64,000 bases of DNA from Clostridiales bacterium (GCA_017545245.1 JAFWPB010000007.1:100592-164591), one strand, 5' to 3'; shown: positions 52,644 through 60,943, numbered from the stretch's first letter. The notes: generated by a model not told the origin, from the letters alone. A program made the numbers and translations.

Positions 52644-52823
52644 GATACATAGTCTCCCTATCTTAATTCTTTGCCATTCATTATAGTACGGCGCCACTTT
52701 GAAATTGTAACAGAACGTTTTCAATTCACAGACACTTTTACATAAAATCTCCTTGCGATTCTTGTTTGACTTTGCGAAAATAGATACAGTACTTCTATTT
52801 TGGAAGATTGGGAGGTTTGAATT

Positions 52824-54593
52824 ATGCTATACGATAACAAAATCTGGGTAGGCGGCACAACAAACAAGTGCTTTATTGAGCCGTCAAAAGCAAATCGTCA
52901 CGGTCTGATCGCCGGAGCGACAGGTACAGGAAAATCTGTTACGCTGAAGGTCATGGCCGAGAGCTTTTCGGACATGGGTGTACCGGTATTCTTGGCTGAT
53001 GTTAAGGGCGACATGTCAGGTATTTGTGCTGCTGGTGCCTCGAGCGACAGCATGGAAGAGCGCATCGCGAAATTTGGCATTGAAAACTTCCAGTACAAGG
53101 CTTATCCGACCGCATTCTTCGATGTTTTCGGCCGCATGGGTATCCCGATGAGAACTACGATTTCCGAGATGGGACCGATCCTTCTCGGCCGTATGCTTGG
53201 CCTGTCTGATGTACAGCGTGCTGTTATGTCCATGGTTTTCCGTATCGCGGACGATCAGAATCTCATGGTCCTCGATCTGAAGGATCTGCGTTTGCTCCTG
53301 ACATATATCGGCGACCACGCAGATGAATATAAGCTTACCTATGGTAATATCTCGAAGACAACGATCGGTGCGATCCAGAGAAATCTGGCACTTCTTGCTG
53401 ATGAAGGCGCAGAGGCTTTCTTCAGTGAGCCGGCTTTCGAAGTTAAGGATTTCATGAGAGTGGCAGGCGATGGACGCGGCGTTATCAACGTACTCAATGC
53501 GACAGAGCTTTTCAATAAGCCTCTTCTCTATTCGACATTCATGCTCTGGCTCCTTTCCGAGGTATATGAGAATATGCCGGAAGTCGGCGATCCAGAGAAG
53601 CCGAAGATGGTATTCTTCTTTGATGAAGCACATCTTCTCTTTAACGATGCACCGGCATTCCTGCTTGAGAAGATCGATCAGATCATCCGCCTGATCCGTT
53701 CCAAGGGTATCGGCGTATACTTTGTTTCCCAGAGCCCGAGCGATATTCCGGACAACATCCTGGCCCAGCTCCAGAACCGTGTACAGCATGCTCTGCGTGC
53801 CTATACACCTGCTGAGCAGAAGAAGCTGAAGGCTGCTGCAGAATCTTTCCGCGAGAATCCGGCTTTCAATACCGAAGCAGCGCTTTCCGAGCTGGCTGTT
53901 GGTGAAGCTCTCGTTTCTTTCCTGGATGCCAAGGGTACACCGGGCGTGGTAGAGCGTGCATACATTCTCCCGCCGCAGAGCTTTATCGGTTCCGCAGGAT
54001 TCGAGAAGATCGAAGAGTTGTCCAATGTTGACCCGCTTTATGCGAAGTATAAGAATGCTGTCGATCCGGAATCCGCTTATGAGATCCTGATGGCGAAATA
54101 TGGTGGAACAGGCACCGCTGCTGCCGTAACTGTTCCTGCTGCTCCTGCTGCCGCTGCTTCGGAAGTATCTCCGGCAGATTATGCACCTGTTGGTGAAGGC
54201 GCAACTGCTGCTCCGGCTGCTGCTGAGACCGCAGCTCCGGCTGCTGCTGCTCCGAAGACCAGAGCTGAGGAAATCCGCGAACAGCGCGAGCAAGATCGTC
54301 AGGAAGACCGCGAGCGTCGTATCGAGGAAAAAGAGCGTGCTGCCGAGCTCCGTGAACAGCGTGAAAGAGAGCGTCAGGAAGACCGCGCCCGCAAGGAAGA
54401 AGAGCGCATCAAGCGTGAAGAAGAGAAAGCCAGAAAAGAAGCGGAGCGCCAGGAAGAAAAGGCAAAGCGCGAAGCTGAGCGTGCGAAGAAGAACAGCCCG
54501 GTTACCAAGATGGTCAACTCTGCTACCACCGCCGCCGGCCGCCAGATCGGTTCTTCCCTCATCCGTGGACTCTTTGGTGTTCTGAAGAAATAA
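52824..54593 (+). CDS. HerA-like ATPase/helicase (DUF853 family)
   Basis: The 589-residue P-loop ATPase of the HerA/FtsK group has Walker A IAGATGTGKSVTLK (~30), the VFLADVKGDMSG segment (~55), Walker B MVFFFDEAHLLF (~268) and the arginine-containing VYFVSQSPSDIPDNIL (~300). The C-terminal 130 residues are Ala/Pro-rich, then strongly charged (long Arg/Glu coiled coil), ending GRQIGSSLIRGLFGVLKK, which is usual for DUF853 proteins. HerA proteins of this type may act in DNA translocation; the partner nuclease NurA is not in the window. GGGAGG precedes the ATG, and a strong terminator follows. Confidence 0.92.
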   Translation: MLYDNKIWVGGTTNKCFIEPSKANRHGLIAGATGTGKSVTLKVMAESFSDMGVPVFLADVKGDMSGICAAGASSDSMEERIAKFGIENFQYKAYPTAFFDVFGRMGIPMRTTISEMGPILLGRMLGLSDVQRAVMSMVFRIADDQNLMVLDLKDLRLLLTYIGDHADEYKLTYGNISKTTIGAIQRNLALLADEGAEAFFSEPAFEVKDFMRVAGDGRGVINVLNATELFNKPLLYSTFMLWLLSEVYENMPEVGDPEKPKMVFFFDEAHLLFNDAPAFLLEKIDQIIRLIRSKGIGVYFVSQSPSDIPDNILAQLQNRVQHALRAYTPAEQKKLKAAAESFRENPAFNTEAALSELAVGEALVSFLDAKGTPGVVERAYILPPQSFIGSAGFEKIEELSNVDPLYAKYKNAVDPESAYEILMAKYGGTGTAAAVTVPAAPAAAASEVSPADYAPVGEGATAAPAAAETAAPAAAAPKTRAEEIREQREQDRQEDRERRIEEKERAAELREQRERERQEDRARKEEERIKREEEKARKEAERQEEKAKREAERAKKNSPVTKMVNSATTAAGRQIGSSLIRGLFGVLKK

Positions 54594-54617
54594 ATAAGCG
54601 CTGTAAGCGCAGAATCA

Positions 54618-54656
54618 AAGGAGCTGTCTCAAAACAATGAGACAGCTCCTTTTTTT
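54618..54656 (+). terminator. Rho-independent terminator of the HerA-like gene
   Basis: AAGGAGCTGTCTCA pairs perfectly with TGAGACAGCTCCTT across a 6-base loop and is followed by seven T. The stem belongs to the same GCTGTCTCA family that flanks elements A-C. Confidence 0.97.
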
Positions 54657-54778
54657 GCGCTCGTGCCTGGTTTATTTATCACTCTGTGTTTCCGAAAACC
54701 CAGGACGTCAGTATAGAAACGCTTCGACACCTCGATATCCGAAACGCTCAATTCCGGGACCAGCTTATTAAACCGCAT
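54629..54778 (-). pseudogene. Truncated glyoxalase/bleomycin-resistance (VOC) gene fragment
   Basis: Reading the minus strand from an ATG at 54778 gives MRFNKLVPELSVSDIEVSKR followed by FYTDVLGFRKHRV. This is the typical first 33 residues of VOC-family proteins. The frame then runs into the HerA-gene terminator and stops at 54629 after 49 codons, so the remaining ~90 residues are lost. The fragment even keeps a CAGGTGA sequence before the ATG. It is probably a relic of a gene truncated at the terminator hairpin. Confidence 0.7.
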
Positions 54779-54794
54779 AGTTCACCTGCAGGAA

Positions 54795-55331
54795 TCAGTT
54801 CACTTTTAACTTCGAAAAATCAGGGGTGAGTTCTTTTCCCTTGATCTCGACAGGGAACTGGAGAAGTACCTTACCGGAGTCTTCATCCGTATCGCAAAGC
54901 ACTATCGAATAGCTTCCTGCTTCAAGCCCGGTGATGTCCTCGAGAATATACTCAAAATAGTAGCGCTCCGAAGCTTTCTTTTCGAAGTTGGCGACATAGA
55001 CATAGTAGATGTCCACTTCGTCCGCGTCGACTTCCTTCTTATAGTCTTTTCCAGCCGGAACCACGCCCAGCCAGGAATCCTGTTTCAGATCGAAATCTCC
55101 GGACACGTAGAAGATGAGTTTGTCATCCTTCACCTCAGTCTCAGGATGCGTCTCCTCCGAAGCATCCGCGCCGCCGTTATCCGCTGCTTTTTCCGTATCC
55201 TTGGAAGTTGCTTCACTCTTCGTAGTCTCTTTCGCCTTTGTGGTATCCTCACTCTTCTTCGAGCAGCCAGCCGCCGCAAAAACACAAGCCAACGCAACGA
55301 TTGCCGCAGAAATCTTCTTAAACTTTAGCAT
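54795..55331 (-). CDS. Lipoprotein of unknown function with acidic linker
   Basis: The 178-residue protein has a lipoprotein signal peptide (lipobox AAGC, Cys ~23), a Lys/Thr/Glu/Ala-rich linker (~24-65) and a beta-rich C-terminal domain (~70-178) of Ig-like appearance (KLIFYVSGDFDLKQDSWLG, ERYYFEYILEDITGLEAGSY). The second of two close ATGs is chosen because the GGGGAGGG site lies 8-9 bases upstream of it. A TATAAT box on the minus strand (55410-55415) may serve as promoter, giving a leader with a GC-rich hairpin. No functional family is recognised. Confidence 0.7.
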   Translation of the reverse strand: MLKFKKISAAIVALACVFAAAGCSKKSEDTTKAKETTKSEATSKDTEKAADNGGADASEETHPETEVKDDKLIFYVSGDFDLKQDSWLGVVPAGKDYKKEVDADEVDIYYVYVANFEKKASERYYFEYILEDITGLEAGSYSIVLCDTDEDSGKVLLQFPVEIKGKELTPDFSKLKVN

Positions 55332-55409
55332 ATTCATTCCCTCCCCGGATAACCGTGATCCGTGAACCCATAAAAAGCCGCGCCATGGGGGCGCTCCCGT
55401 AATAGATAC

Positions 55410-55415
55410 ATTATA
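55410..55415 (-). promoter_or_regulatory. Probable -10 box of the acidic-linker lipoprotein gene
   Basis: TATAAT on the minus strand, about 79 bp before the chosen ATG at 55331. The -35 region is weak. The leader between contains a GGGGGCGC/GCGCC hairpin. Confidence 0.4.
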
Positions 55416-55500
55416 CCACCTAAGATAGAACGAAAGTAGTTTTGGTAAATTTCAAAAGTCAGAAGTTGGGTCAGATGGAGGGGGCAAATTAGACTCGATG

Positions 55501-55525
55501 TTAGACTTTTGAGGCAAAAGTCTAA
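55501..55525 (-). terminator. Stem-loop overlapping the dusB stop codon
   Basis: TTAGACTTTT and AAAAGTCTAA form a perfect 10-bp stem with a 5-base loop. The TAG of dusB (55522-55524) is inside the stem. No long T-run follows on the minus strand, so termination is likely weak. Confidence 0.45.
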
Positions 55526-56568
55526 TGTTCAGAGCTTTTCAACTCGCTGAGGAGCGCACCCACTTCGTCGCAGGTATTTGCGGTCATGATGCGGTTCTTG
55601 ATCTCGGCGGCGCCGCGGATACCGCGCAGGTAATAGGCAATCTGCGCGCGCATTTCTTTCACGCCGGTGGATTCGCCCAGTTGCCGGCAAAGTCCGGAAA
55701 GATGTCTTCGGATCACATCACAGCGTTCTTCTATGGATACTGCTCCAAAAGCACTTGCCTCGTCAGCCTCTTTCGTCCTGCCGGATAGTGCACTGTATAT
55801 TTCACGGAAAATCCAAGGGTTGCCCTGTGCCGCGCGGCCGACCATTACCCCTTCCACGCCGGTCTCATCTAACATGGAGATTGCGGACGCACCGTCCTTG
55901 ACATCCCCGTTTCCCCAAAGCGGAACATCCGTATCGGAGATTGCATCCTTGGTCCGGGCAAGTACCTCCCAATCCGCTTTGCCCCGATAGAGCTGCGTCT
56001 GGGTGCGGGCATGCAGCGCCAGGCCCGAAGCCCCCGCTTCCACGCACATTTTCGCAAAATCCGGTGCGTTTACAGAAGCCTCATCCCATCCCGAACGGAA
56101 CTTCACTGTCACCGGTTTTCCATATGGCTCACACGCTTTTACAGTCGCACGGATGATCTTCTCTGCCTGCTTCGGATCTTTCATCAAAGCTGAACCCGAA
56201 CCTGTTTTTACGACTTTTGAAACCGGACACCCCATATTGATATCAATCAGGGCAACATCAGAAAGCCGCGGATCTTCCAATATATAAGGAATCGCATATG
56301 TGAAATCCTCCGGATCAAAACCGAAGAGCTGGATCGCTGTTGTACCTTCATGGGCAGGATCGATCTCCAGATAACGCATGCTGATCTCGACTGACTCCTT
56401 AAAACGGATACCCCTTGCCGACACAAGTTCCGTAACACCCAGAGCCGACCCGAACTCATGTGCGATCGTCCTGTACACGCACGAACTTGTCCCGGCCATC
56501 GGCGCGAGCGCGATGTTCCACGGAACGACAACATTACCTATACAAATCGGGTGCAAGTGCTTTTTCAT
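55522..56568 (-). CDS. dusB: tRNA-dihydrouridine synthase (DusB type)
   Basis: The FMN enzyme reduces uridines in tRNA to dihydrouridine with NADPH. The 348-residue product shows the N-terminal LAPMAGTSSCVYR, IDINMGCPVSKVVKTGSGSAL with the catalytic Cys, VTVKFRSGWDE, LALHARTQTQLYRGKADW and VPLWGNGDVKDG, with GVMVGRAAQGNPWIF near residue 245. The ATG at 56568 (MKKHLHPICIGN) fits the family; the longer frame starts with TTG. No clear ribosome binding site is visible ahead of this ATG. Position between a lipoprotein gene and a divergent PAP2 gene gives no extra context. Confidence 0.93.
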   Translation of the reverse strand: MKKHLHPICIGNVVVPWNIALAPMAGTSSCVYRTIAHEFGSALGVTELVSARGIRFKESVEISMRYLEIDPAHEGTTAIQLFGFDPEDFTYAIPYILEDPRLSDVALIDINMGCPVSKVVKTGSGSALMKDPKQAEKIIRATVKACEPYGKPVTVKFRSGWDEASVNAPDFAKMCVEAGASGLALHARTQTQLYRGKADWEVLARTKDAISDTDVPLWGNGDVKDGASAISMLDETGVEGVMVGRAAQGNPWIFREIYSALSGRTKEADEASAFGAVSIEERCDVIRRHLSGLCRQLGESTGVKEMRAQIAYYLRGIRGAAEIKNRIMTANTCDEVGALLSELKSSEH

Positions 56569-56675
56569 AAGAAGATGATACCACGAAAAGAAAGTCTGTT
56601 CATTTACGAAATATTTACTTATTCGCAAGGGATTTTAATTGTATTTTCGATAGAGTGATTGTAGTATCTATTTAG

Positions 56676-56684
56676 TGCTATAAT
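56676..56684 (+). promoter_or_regulatory. Extended -10 promoter of the PAP2 phosphatase gene
   Basis: TGCTATAAT lies 43 bp before the ATG at 56728. The same TGCTATAAT occurs before the antiporter gene at 46235. The -35 region is poor (TGATTG at 17 bp). Confidence 0.5.
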
Positions 56685-56727
56685 TGTTGTGCAAAAAATG
56701 TCAGGTCATGGCAGAAAGGAGAGAAAA

Positions 56728-57267
56728 ATGCCGTCCCGTATCTCAGTTCGTGAATTGAAGATCTTAGACTGGATCTACGACCATCTGCGCTGTCGTACAT
56801 TCGACAAGCTTATGCCGTTTCTCTCCCTGACCGGAAACTTCGGCATAATCTGGTTTGCCGCTGCAGCAACATTTTACTTTTCCAACCTCAATCCGGAAGC
56901 AGCGATCTGCATACTCCTTGCTCTGGGTTGCAGCCTGTTGTTTGTAAACCTGTTCCTGAAGCGCGTCACGAAGCGCCCGCGTCCGTACGAAGTACGTGGT
57001 GAAGAGCGCCAGATTTTGATCAAAGAACCGAAGGACTTTTCCTTCCCGTCCGGCCACACGTTCTCTTCGTTCGCCGCTGCGACAGCAATCGTCCACTTCT
57101 CTCCGAAGATCGGCCTCGCTGCTCTTATTTATGCTGCCGGCATCGCATTCTCACGTTTGTACCTCTACGTGCATTACATTTCTGACGTTCTCACAAGCGC
57201 GATTTTCGGCGTCGCCACAGGCATTTTCGTGAGCTACCTCTATACCAGAGGATTCATCATTTTCTGA
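56728..57267 (+). CDS. PAP2-family membrane phosphatase
   Basis: The 179-residue membrane protein has about five hydrophobic segments and all three PAP2 motifs: KRVTKRPRP (KX6RP, ~85), PSGHTFSS (~110) and SRLYLYVHYISD (SRX5HX3D, ~150). Small bacterial PAP2 proteins dephosphorylate undecaprenyl pyrophosphate or phosphatidylglycerol phosphate at the outer face of the membrane. AAAGGAGAG precedes the ATG at 56728, which is preferred to an upstream in-frame ATG. It is a single gene between divergent dusB and convergent zur. Confidence 0.92.
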   Translation: MPSRISVRELKILDWIYDHLRCRTFDKLMPFLSLTGNFGIIWFAAAATFYFSNLNPEAAICILLALGCSLLFVNLFLKRVTKRPRPYEVRGEERQILIKEPKDFSFPSGHTFSSFAAATAIVHFSPKIGLAALIYAAGIAFSRLYLYVHYISDVLTSAIFGVATGIFVSYLYTRGFIIF

Positions 57268-57314
57268 GCAAAACGCCTAAGATATTGATTATCCAAAAGC
57301 ACTTGTCCTTGTAG

Positions 57315-57809
57315 TTATGCTTTCCCGGACGAGTGCTTCATCTTTTTCCGGCAATCCTTGCAATAGCCGTACACCTCGATCGTATGCCCCACGACCATAA
57401 AGTCCGGGTCTTTCGTGTGAAGTGCTTCTTCCTCGCCAAAAGGACAGTGCGCCAGTTCCGTCCGGTTTTTGCATCCCATGCAGATCGCGTAGTGATGGTG
57501 CCCGGGGCCGGAAATCGCGTATATACTCTCTGTACTGTCCGAAAGAAGTGTCTTCGTGATCAGGTGTTCTTTTTCAAAAGCCTCGAGCGCGCGGTACACG
57601 CTGGAAAGCCAGATCGATCTGGGAGTGCCTTGGGAATCAGACTGCTTCGCGCCGCCCAGGCGGTTTTTCCGGGAACTTTCCGTGCCCGGATCCAATGCCG
57701 CAGCGCGCTGCGCGATCTCCCTTGCCGTCAGCGGTCCGTCCGCCTTCTGCAATATCTCCCACACCGTCTCTCTTGGCTTTGTCTTACGAATCGTAGATGG
57801 AAAGTCCAT
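57315..57809 (-). CDS. zur: Fur-family repressor, probably Zur
   Basis: The 164-residue metal-dependent repressor has an N-terminal winged helix (TVWEILQKADGPLTAREIA, SSVYRALEAFEKEHLITK) and the HHHYAICMGCKN metal/dimer region. A second Cys pair, CKDC, near the end completes the structural zinc site. An extra ~25-residue loop (DPGTESSRKNRLGGAKQSDS) interrupts the winged helix compared with most Fur proteins. It is the last gene of the znuACB operon, overlapping its function, and a perfect Fur-type palindrome lies before znuA. AAGGAG precedes the ATG. Confidence 0.85.
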   Translation of the reverse strand: MDFPSTIRKTKPRETVWEILQKADGPLTAREIAQRAAALDPGTESSRKNRLGGAKQSDSQGTPRSIWLSSVYRALEAFEKEHLITKTLLSDSTESIYAISGPGHHHYAICMGCKNRTELAHCPFGEEEALHTKDPDFMVVGHTIEVYGYCKDCRKKMKHSSGKA

Positions 57810-57812
57810 AAA

Positions 57813-58664
57813 TCAGGCATCTCCTTTCGAAGCATTATCAGACGCCACACCCGACGCCCTTCGCTTTCCGCCCAGTACGCCGATCAGGCGGAATACCAGG
57901 AAAAAAGCAACTGCGATCAGCACGATCGTTCCGCCGGGTTTGAGTCCCATATAGAAAGAGAGAACCAGTCCTCCCAGCGTGGAGCATACTGCAACAAACG
58001 CCGCCCAGATCACGGTGGTCTTGTAGCTTCTCGCGATCGCCATCGCCGCGGCGACCGGTACCACCATCAGGGACGAGATGATCAGCGCTCCCACCGTTCT
58101 GGCGGCAATCGAAATCGTGACAGCCGTCAGGATCGTAAAAATCGCGTTCACGAATCCCACCGGGACGCCCGCGATCGCCGCCGCCTGCTCGTCGAAAGAG
58201 ATGAAGAACAGTTCTTTGTATAAGAGAATAAAAGCCAGAAGCACGACCACTGCCAGGATCAATACGAGTCGTGCTTCAAAAGCACTGATTGCGACGATCG
58301 AGCCGAACAGGAAGCTGTTGAAATCGGCGGAACTCTTGACGAACCCGGAAAGGACGCCAGCCAGTCCGATGCCTGTGGAAAGCACGATTGCCACCGCCAG
58401 TTCCGAATGGTTTCCGAGTTTCTTGCGGATCCCTTCAATGGCAAAAGCGGCGACCACGCACGTGGCCATCGCGCCGACGATCGGATTGAACCCGCCAAGA
58501 AGGCCAAGCGCCACACCGGCCAGCGACGAATGCGACAGTGCATCGCCGATCAGGGAGAGGCGTTTGTGTACCATAACGGTGCCCAGGCAGGCTACCAAAA
58601 CAGCCAGAAGCACGCCTACAAGAAGCGCTCTCTGCATATACGCATAACGTAAAATATCCGGCAT
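57813..58664 (-). CDS. znuB: Zinc/metal ABC transporter permease (ZnuB-like)
   Basis: The 283-residue permease of the metal ABC-3 family has about eight membrane segments. Family features are LVACLGTVMVHKRLSLIGDA, LSHSSLAGVALGLLGGFNPI (split at ~38-60) and the C-terminal LVVPVAAAMAIARSYK. It lies between the ATPase gene (its ATG follows the ATPase stop directly) and zur (4 bp). It forms the membrane pore of the zinc importer with ZnuC. Confidence 0.92.
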   Translation of the reverse strand: MPDILRYAYMQRALLVGVLLAVLVACLGTVMVHKRLSLIGDALSHSSLAGVALGLLGGFNPIVGAMATCVVAAFAIEGIRKKLGNHSELAVAIVLSTGIGLAGVLSGFVKSSADFNSFLFGSIVAISAFEARLVLILAVVVLLAFILLYKELFFISFDEQAAAIAGVPVGFVNAIFTILTAVTISIAARTVGALIISSLMVVPVAAAMAIARSYKTTVIWAAFVAVCSTLGGLVLSFYMGLKPGGTIVLIAVAFFLVFRLIGVLGGKRRASGVASDNASKGDA

Positions 58665-59585
58665 TTACTCCGCCTCCTTTCCATCCGATGCTGCTTTCCC
58701 GCTCGGAGTTTTTTCTTTCTCATGTGGAGCATGAGGCATATGTACATGTGCATGGATATGTTCATGGAAGCTTCCGCAGTGGCTGCACTCCACACAGTGT
58801 GCTGCATCATGCGCGGGTGCTCCGTTCTCCGCATGATTACAGTTGGCACAATGGACATGCTCCGCATTTCCGTGCGCATGACTGTGTGCATGTGCGTGCA
58901 CAATCGTCGCGGCAGGCAGCGCCTCTTCCCGGCATGCTCCCTCCGAAAGGCAAAGCACACGGTTTGCGTATGGTCCCACTTTCTCAACATCGTGGGTGAC
59001 CATCACGATGGTCACTTTCTTCTCAATATTCAAGTGATGCAGGATGTGCAGCAGGCGGTCGACAGACTCGGCATCCACGCCGACCGTCGGCTCATCCAGG
59101 ATCAACACCTCCGGATCGCCAGCCAGGACCCGCGCCAGCATGACACGCTGCGCCTGCCCGCCGGAAAGCTCCCCGATCAGTGCTTTTCGCTTATCCTGCA
59201 TACCTACTGTCGTCAGCGCCTCGAGCACCTTCGCCTTATGTTCTTTTCCGGCGAACCGCGCAAATCCGATTTTCTTGTAGAGGCTGCTCATCACGATTTC
59301 TTCGCACGTCGCGGGAAAAGAAGCGGCGCGGCTTCCTCCATTCTGTGGAAGATATCCGATTCCCGTTTTCGAGATCGACTCCAGCGCTTTGCCATTTACG
59401 CGGATCTCTCCGGAAGTCGGCTTCAGCACGCCCAGAAGCAGCTTTACCATCGTGCTCTTGCCGACGCCGTTATCGCCGATCACAACGGCAAAATCGCCCT
59501 TTTCGACATAGAAAGAAACGTGCTCGAGCACACACTCTTTCGTGTACCCGAAACTCATGTCATTGACTTCGATGACTTTCTCCAT
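58665..59585 (-). CDS. znuC: Zinc/metal ABC transporter ATPase with His/Cys-rich tail (ZnuC-like)
   Basis: The 306-residue ATPase has Walker A VIGDNGVGKST (~36), signature LSGGQAQRV (~140) and Walker B VLILDEPTVGVD (~162). The ABC domain ends near residue 220. The remaining ~85 residues are exceptional: many His (HAHAHSHAHGNAEHVHC) and CXXC pairs (CANC, CVEC, SHC), which look like a metal-binding appendage on the cytoplasmic side. AAGGAGG precedes the ATG. It follows znuA by 97 bp and is fused in operon order with znuB and zur. Confidence 0.92.
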   Translation of the reverse strand: MEKVIEVNDMSFGYTKECVLEHVSFYVEKGDFAVVIGDNGVGKSTMVKLLLGVLKPTSGEIRVNGKALESISKTGIGYLPQNGGSRAASFPATCEEIVMSSLYKKIGFARFAGKEHKAKVLEALTTVGMQDKRKALIGELSGGQAQRVMLARVLAGDPEVLILDEPTVGVDAESVDRLLHILHHLNIEKKVTIVMVTHDVEKVGPYANRVLCLSEGACREEALPAATIVHAHAHSHAHGNAEHVHCANCNHAENGAPAHDAAHCVECSHCGSFHEHIHAHVHMPHAPHEKEKTPSGKAASDGKEAE

Positions 59586-59682
59586 CGTCTGTCCTCCTTA
59601 CCCTCTATCCGCCTCCACGCCGTCAGCATCGCCCGCAATGCAGAATCGCTTACGGCCGAAAACGCCGCACTCGGTGCCAAAC

Positions 59683-60675
59683 TCACGCGAGCGCGCCTTT
59701 GATCGCCTTAAGGTTGTCCCGCATCACGGAAAAATAATCCCGCCCTGCGTTGATGTCATCCTGCGAAAGCCCGTCCAGCGGCGAAAGCGCTTGCGTCGTG
59801 CATCCTGTCTCGGATGCAATCGTTTCCGCGACCTTCGGGTTCACAAGTTCTTCGAAAAAAATGCACTTCACATCGTATTCTTTCACGAGGTCGATGATCT
59901 CCCGCATTCTCGCCGCATCTGGCTCCGAATCGGCTGACACGCCCTCGATCCCGATCTGCTCAAGTCCATACTCCCTGCAAAGATATCCATACGCCTCATG
60001 CGCGACCACGATATGCCGCCCGGCCGCCTCTTTCAGCGCTGCAGCATACTCCTGATCCAGTGTCTCACACTCTTTTCTGGCAGCAGCGAAATTCGCATCA
60101 TAGTCCGCCGCGTGATCCGGGTCGATCTTCTTCAGCGCAGCCGCAATATTCTTCATTTCAGTCTGCGCATTCTTCGGCGACAGCCACACATGCGGGTCAA
60201 ACTCCCCGTGGTGGTGCCCCTCGTGCTCGTGTTCATTCTCATGCTCATCCTCATCATCGTGCTCTTCCAGACGGATCAGTTCCACCCCGGAACTGGCCTC
60301 CAGCACCGTAAGGTCCTTGTTCTGGACACTCTTCAGAATATCCTCCGCCCAAGTTTCCATGCCCGCTCCGTTATACACGAAAAGCTCTGCCTCTTCGAGC
60401 ATCAGCATATCTTTCGTCGACGGCTCCCACGCGTGCGGCTCGGTTCCCGCAGGAACCATCATGTTGACCGCCACATGCTCTCCGCCGACCCTTTTCACAA
60501 AGTCATACATCGGATAGATCGTCGCCACGACTTTGACCTTGCCCTGCGCGTCTTCACCGAAGCCCTTCTTCTTGCATCCCGTTACAAAAGCACTTGCCCC
60601 CATTACGATTGCCATTCCGATCGTGGCTATGCGTGTCTTGTTCTTCTGCCAAAACTTGGTTGTGTGATTCTTCAT
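59683..60675 (-). CDS. znuA: Zinc-binding lipoprotein of the ABC importer (ZnuA-like)
   Basis: The 330-residue metal-binding protein of cluster 9 has a lipoprotein signal peptide (lipobox VTGC, ~34). Metal ligands are visible in PAGTEPHAWEPSTKD, HHHGEFDPHVWLSPKNAQTE, VVAHEAYGYLCREYG and the final ETGCTTQALSPLDGL. An acidic His-rich loop (EHDDEDEHENEHEHEGHHH) between the first two ligands is typical of zinc rather than manganese binders. No clear ribosome binding site precedes the ATG at 60675. It heads the znuA-znuC-znuB-zur operon. Confidence 0.93.
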   Translation of the reverse strand: MKNHTTKFWQKNKTRIATIGMAIVMGASAFVTGCKKKGFGEDAQGKVKVVATIYPMYDFVKRVGGEHVAVNMMVPAGTEPHAWEPSTKDMLMLEEAELFVYNGAGMETWAEDILKSVQNKDLTVLEASSGVELIRLEEHDDEDEHENEHEHEGHHHGEFDPHVWLSPKNAQTEMKNIAAALKKIDPDHAADYDANFAAARKECETLDQEYAAALKEAAGRHIVVAHEAYGYLCREYGLEQIGIEGVSADSEPDAARMREIIDLVKEYDVKCIFFEELVNPKVAETIASETGCTTQALSPLDGLSQDDINAGRDYFSVMRDNLKAIKGALA

Positions 60676-60756
60676 TCTTGTTTCTGCTTTTCTTCCTTCG
60701 TTCTTCCCGTTTTATCTGCCCCCTTCGTGAAAAGAGGCTGCCTGAACAGGTTCTTT

Positions 60757-60773
60757 TTGCGAATGATTCGCAA
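60757..60773. promoter_or_regulatory. Fur/Zur-type operator upstream of znuA
   Basis: TTGCGAATGATTCGCAA is a perfect 8-1-8 palindrome, 82-98 bp upstream of the znuA ATG and 171 bp upstream of the divergent LRR gene. The 7-1-7 core has the symmetry of Fur-family boxes such as the B. subtilis Zur box. With zur in the operon, autoregulated zinc repression is likely. Confidence 0.75.
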
Positions 60774-60943
60774 TTGCAGAAAGAAGTATATAAGAAAAGC
60801 CCCCTGCAGGCAAGTGCTTTTCGCGAAAAACTTTGAAGATACTTTCTGAAAATTAAAGATTTCTTGACCGCGAGCGTGTATAATGAAAATTAGTAGTTTA
60901 TTGGCATAAAGGGTTTATTTCACATTCCATAGAGGAGGCTATT

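Larger units (their letters stand above)
1393..60822. repeat. Dispersed 9-mer AAAAGCACT, 28 copies by eye
   Basis: Exact copies start at, on the plus strand: 1393, 9306, 24004, 29188, 33683, 35971, 36112, 48684, 49472, 49512, 52495, 55747, 57295, 58278, 60586. On the minus strand (as AGTGCTTTT): 9023, 9054, 21070, 22861, 30792, 32919, 39222, 46202, 49294, 52390, 56556, 59179, 60814. Eight extend to AAAAGCACTTG followed by a C-rich pair, and most others continue with G. They lie both in genes (several reading frames) and between genes. None lies in 9.4-21.0 kb, in the AT-rich island 40.2-46.0 kb, or after 60.8 kb. Confidence 0.8.
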
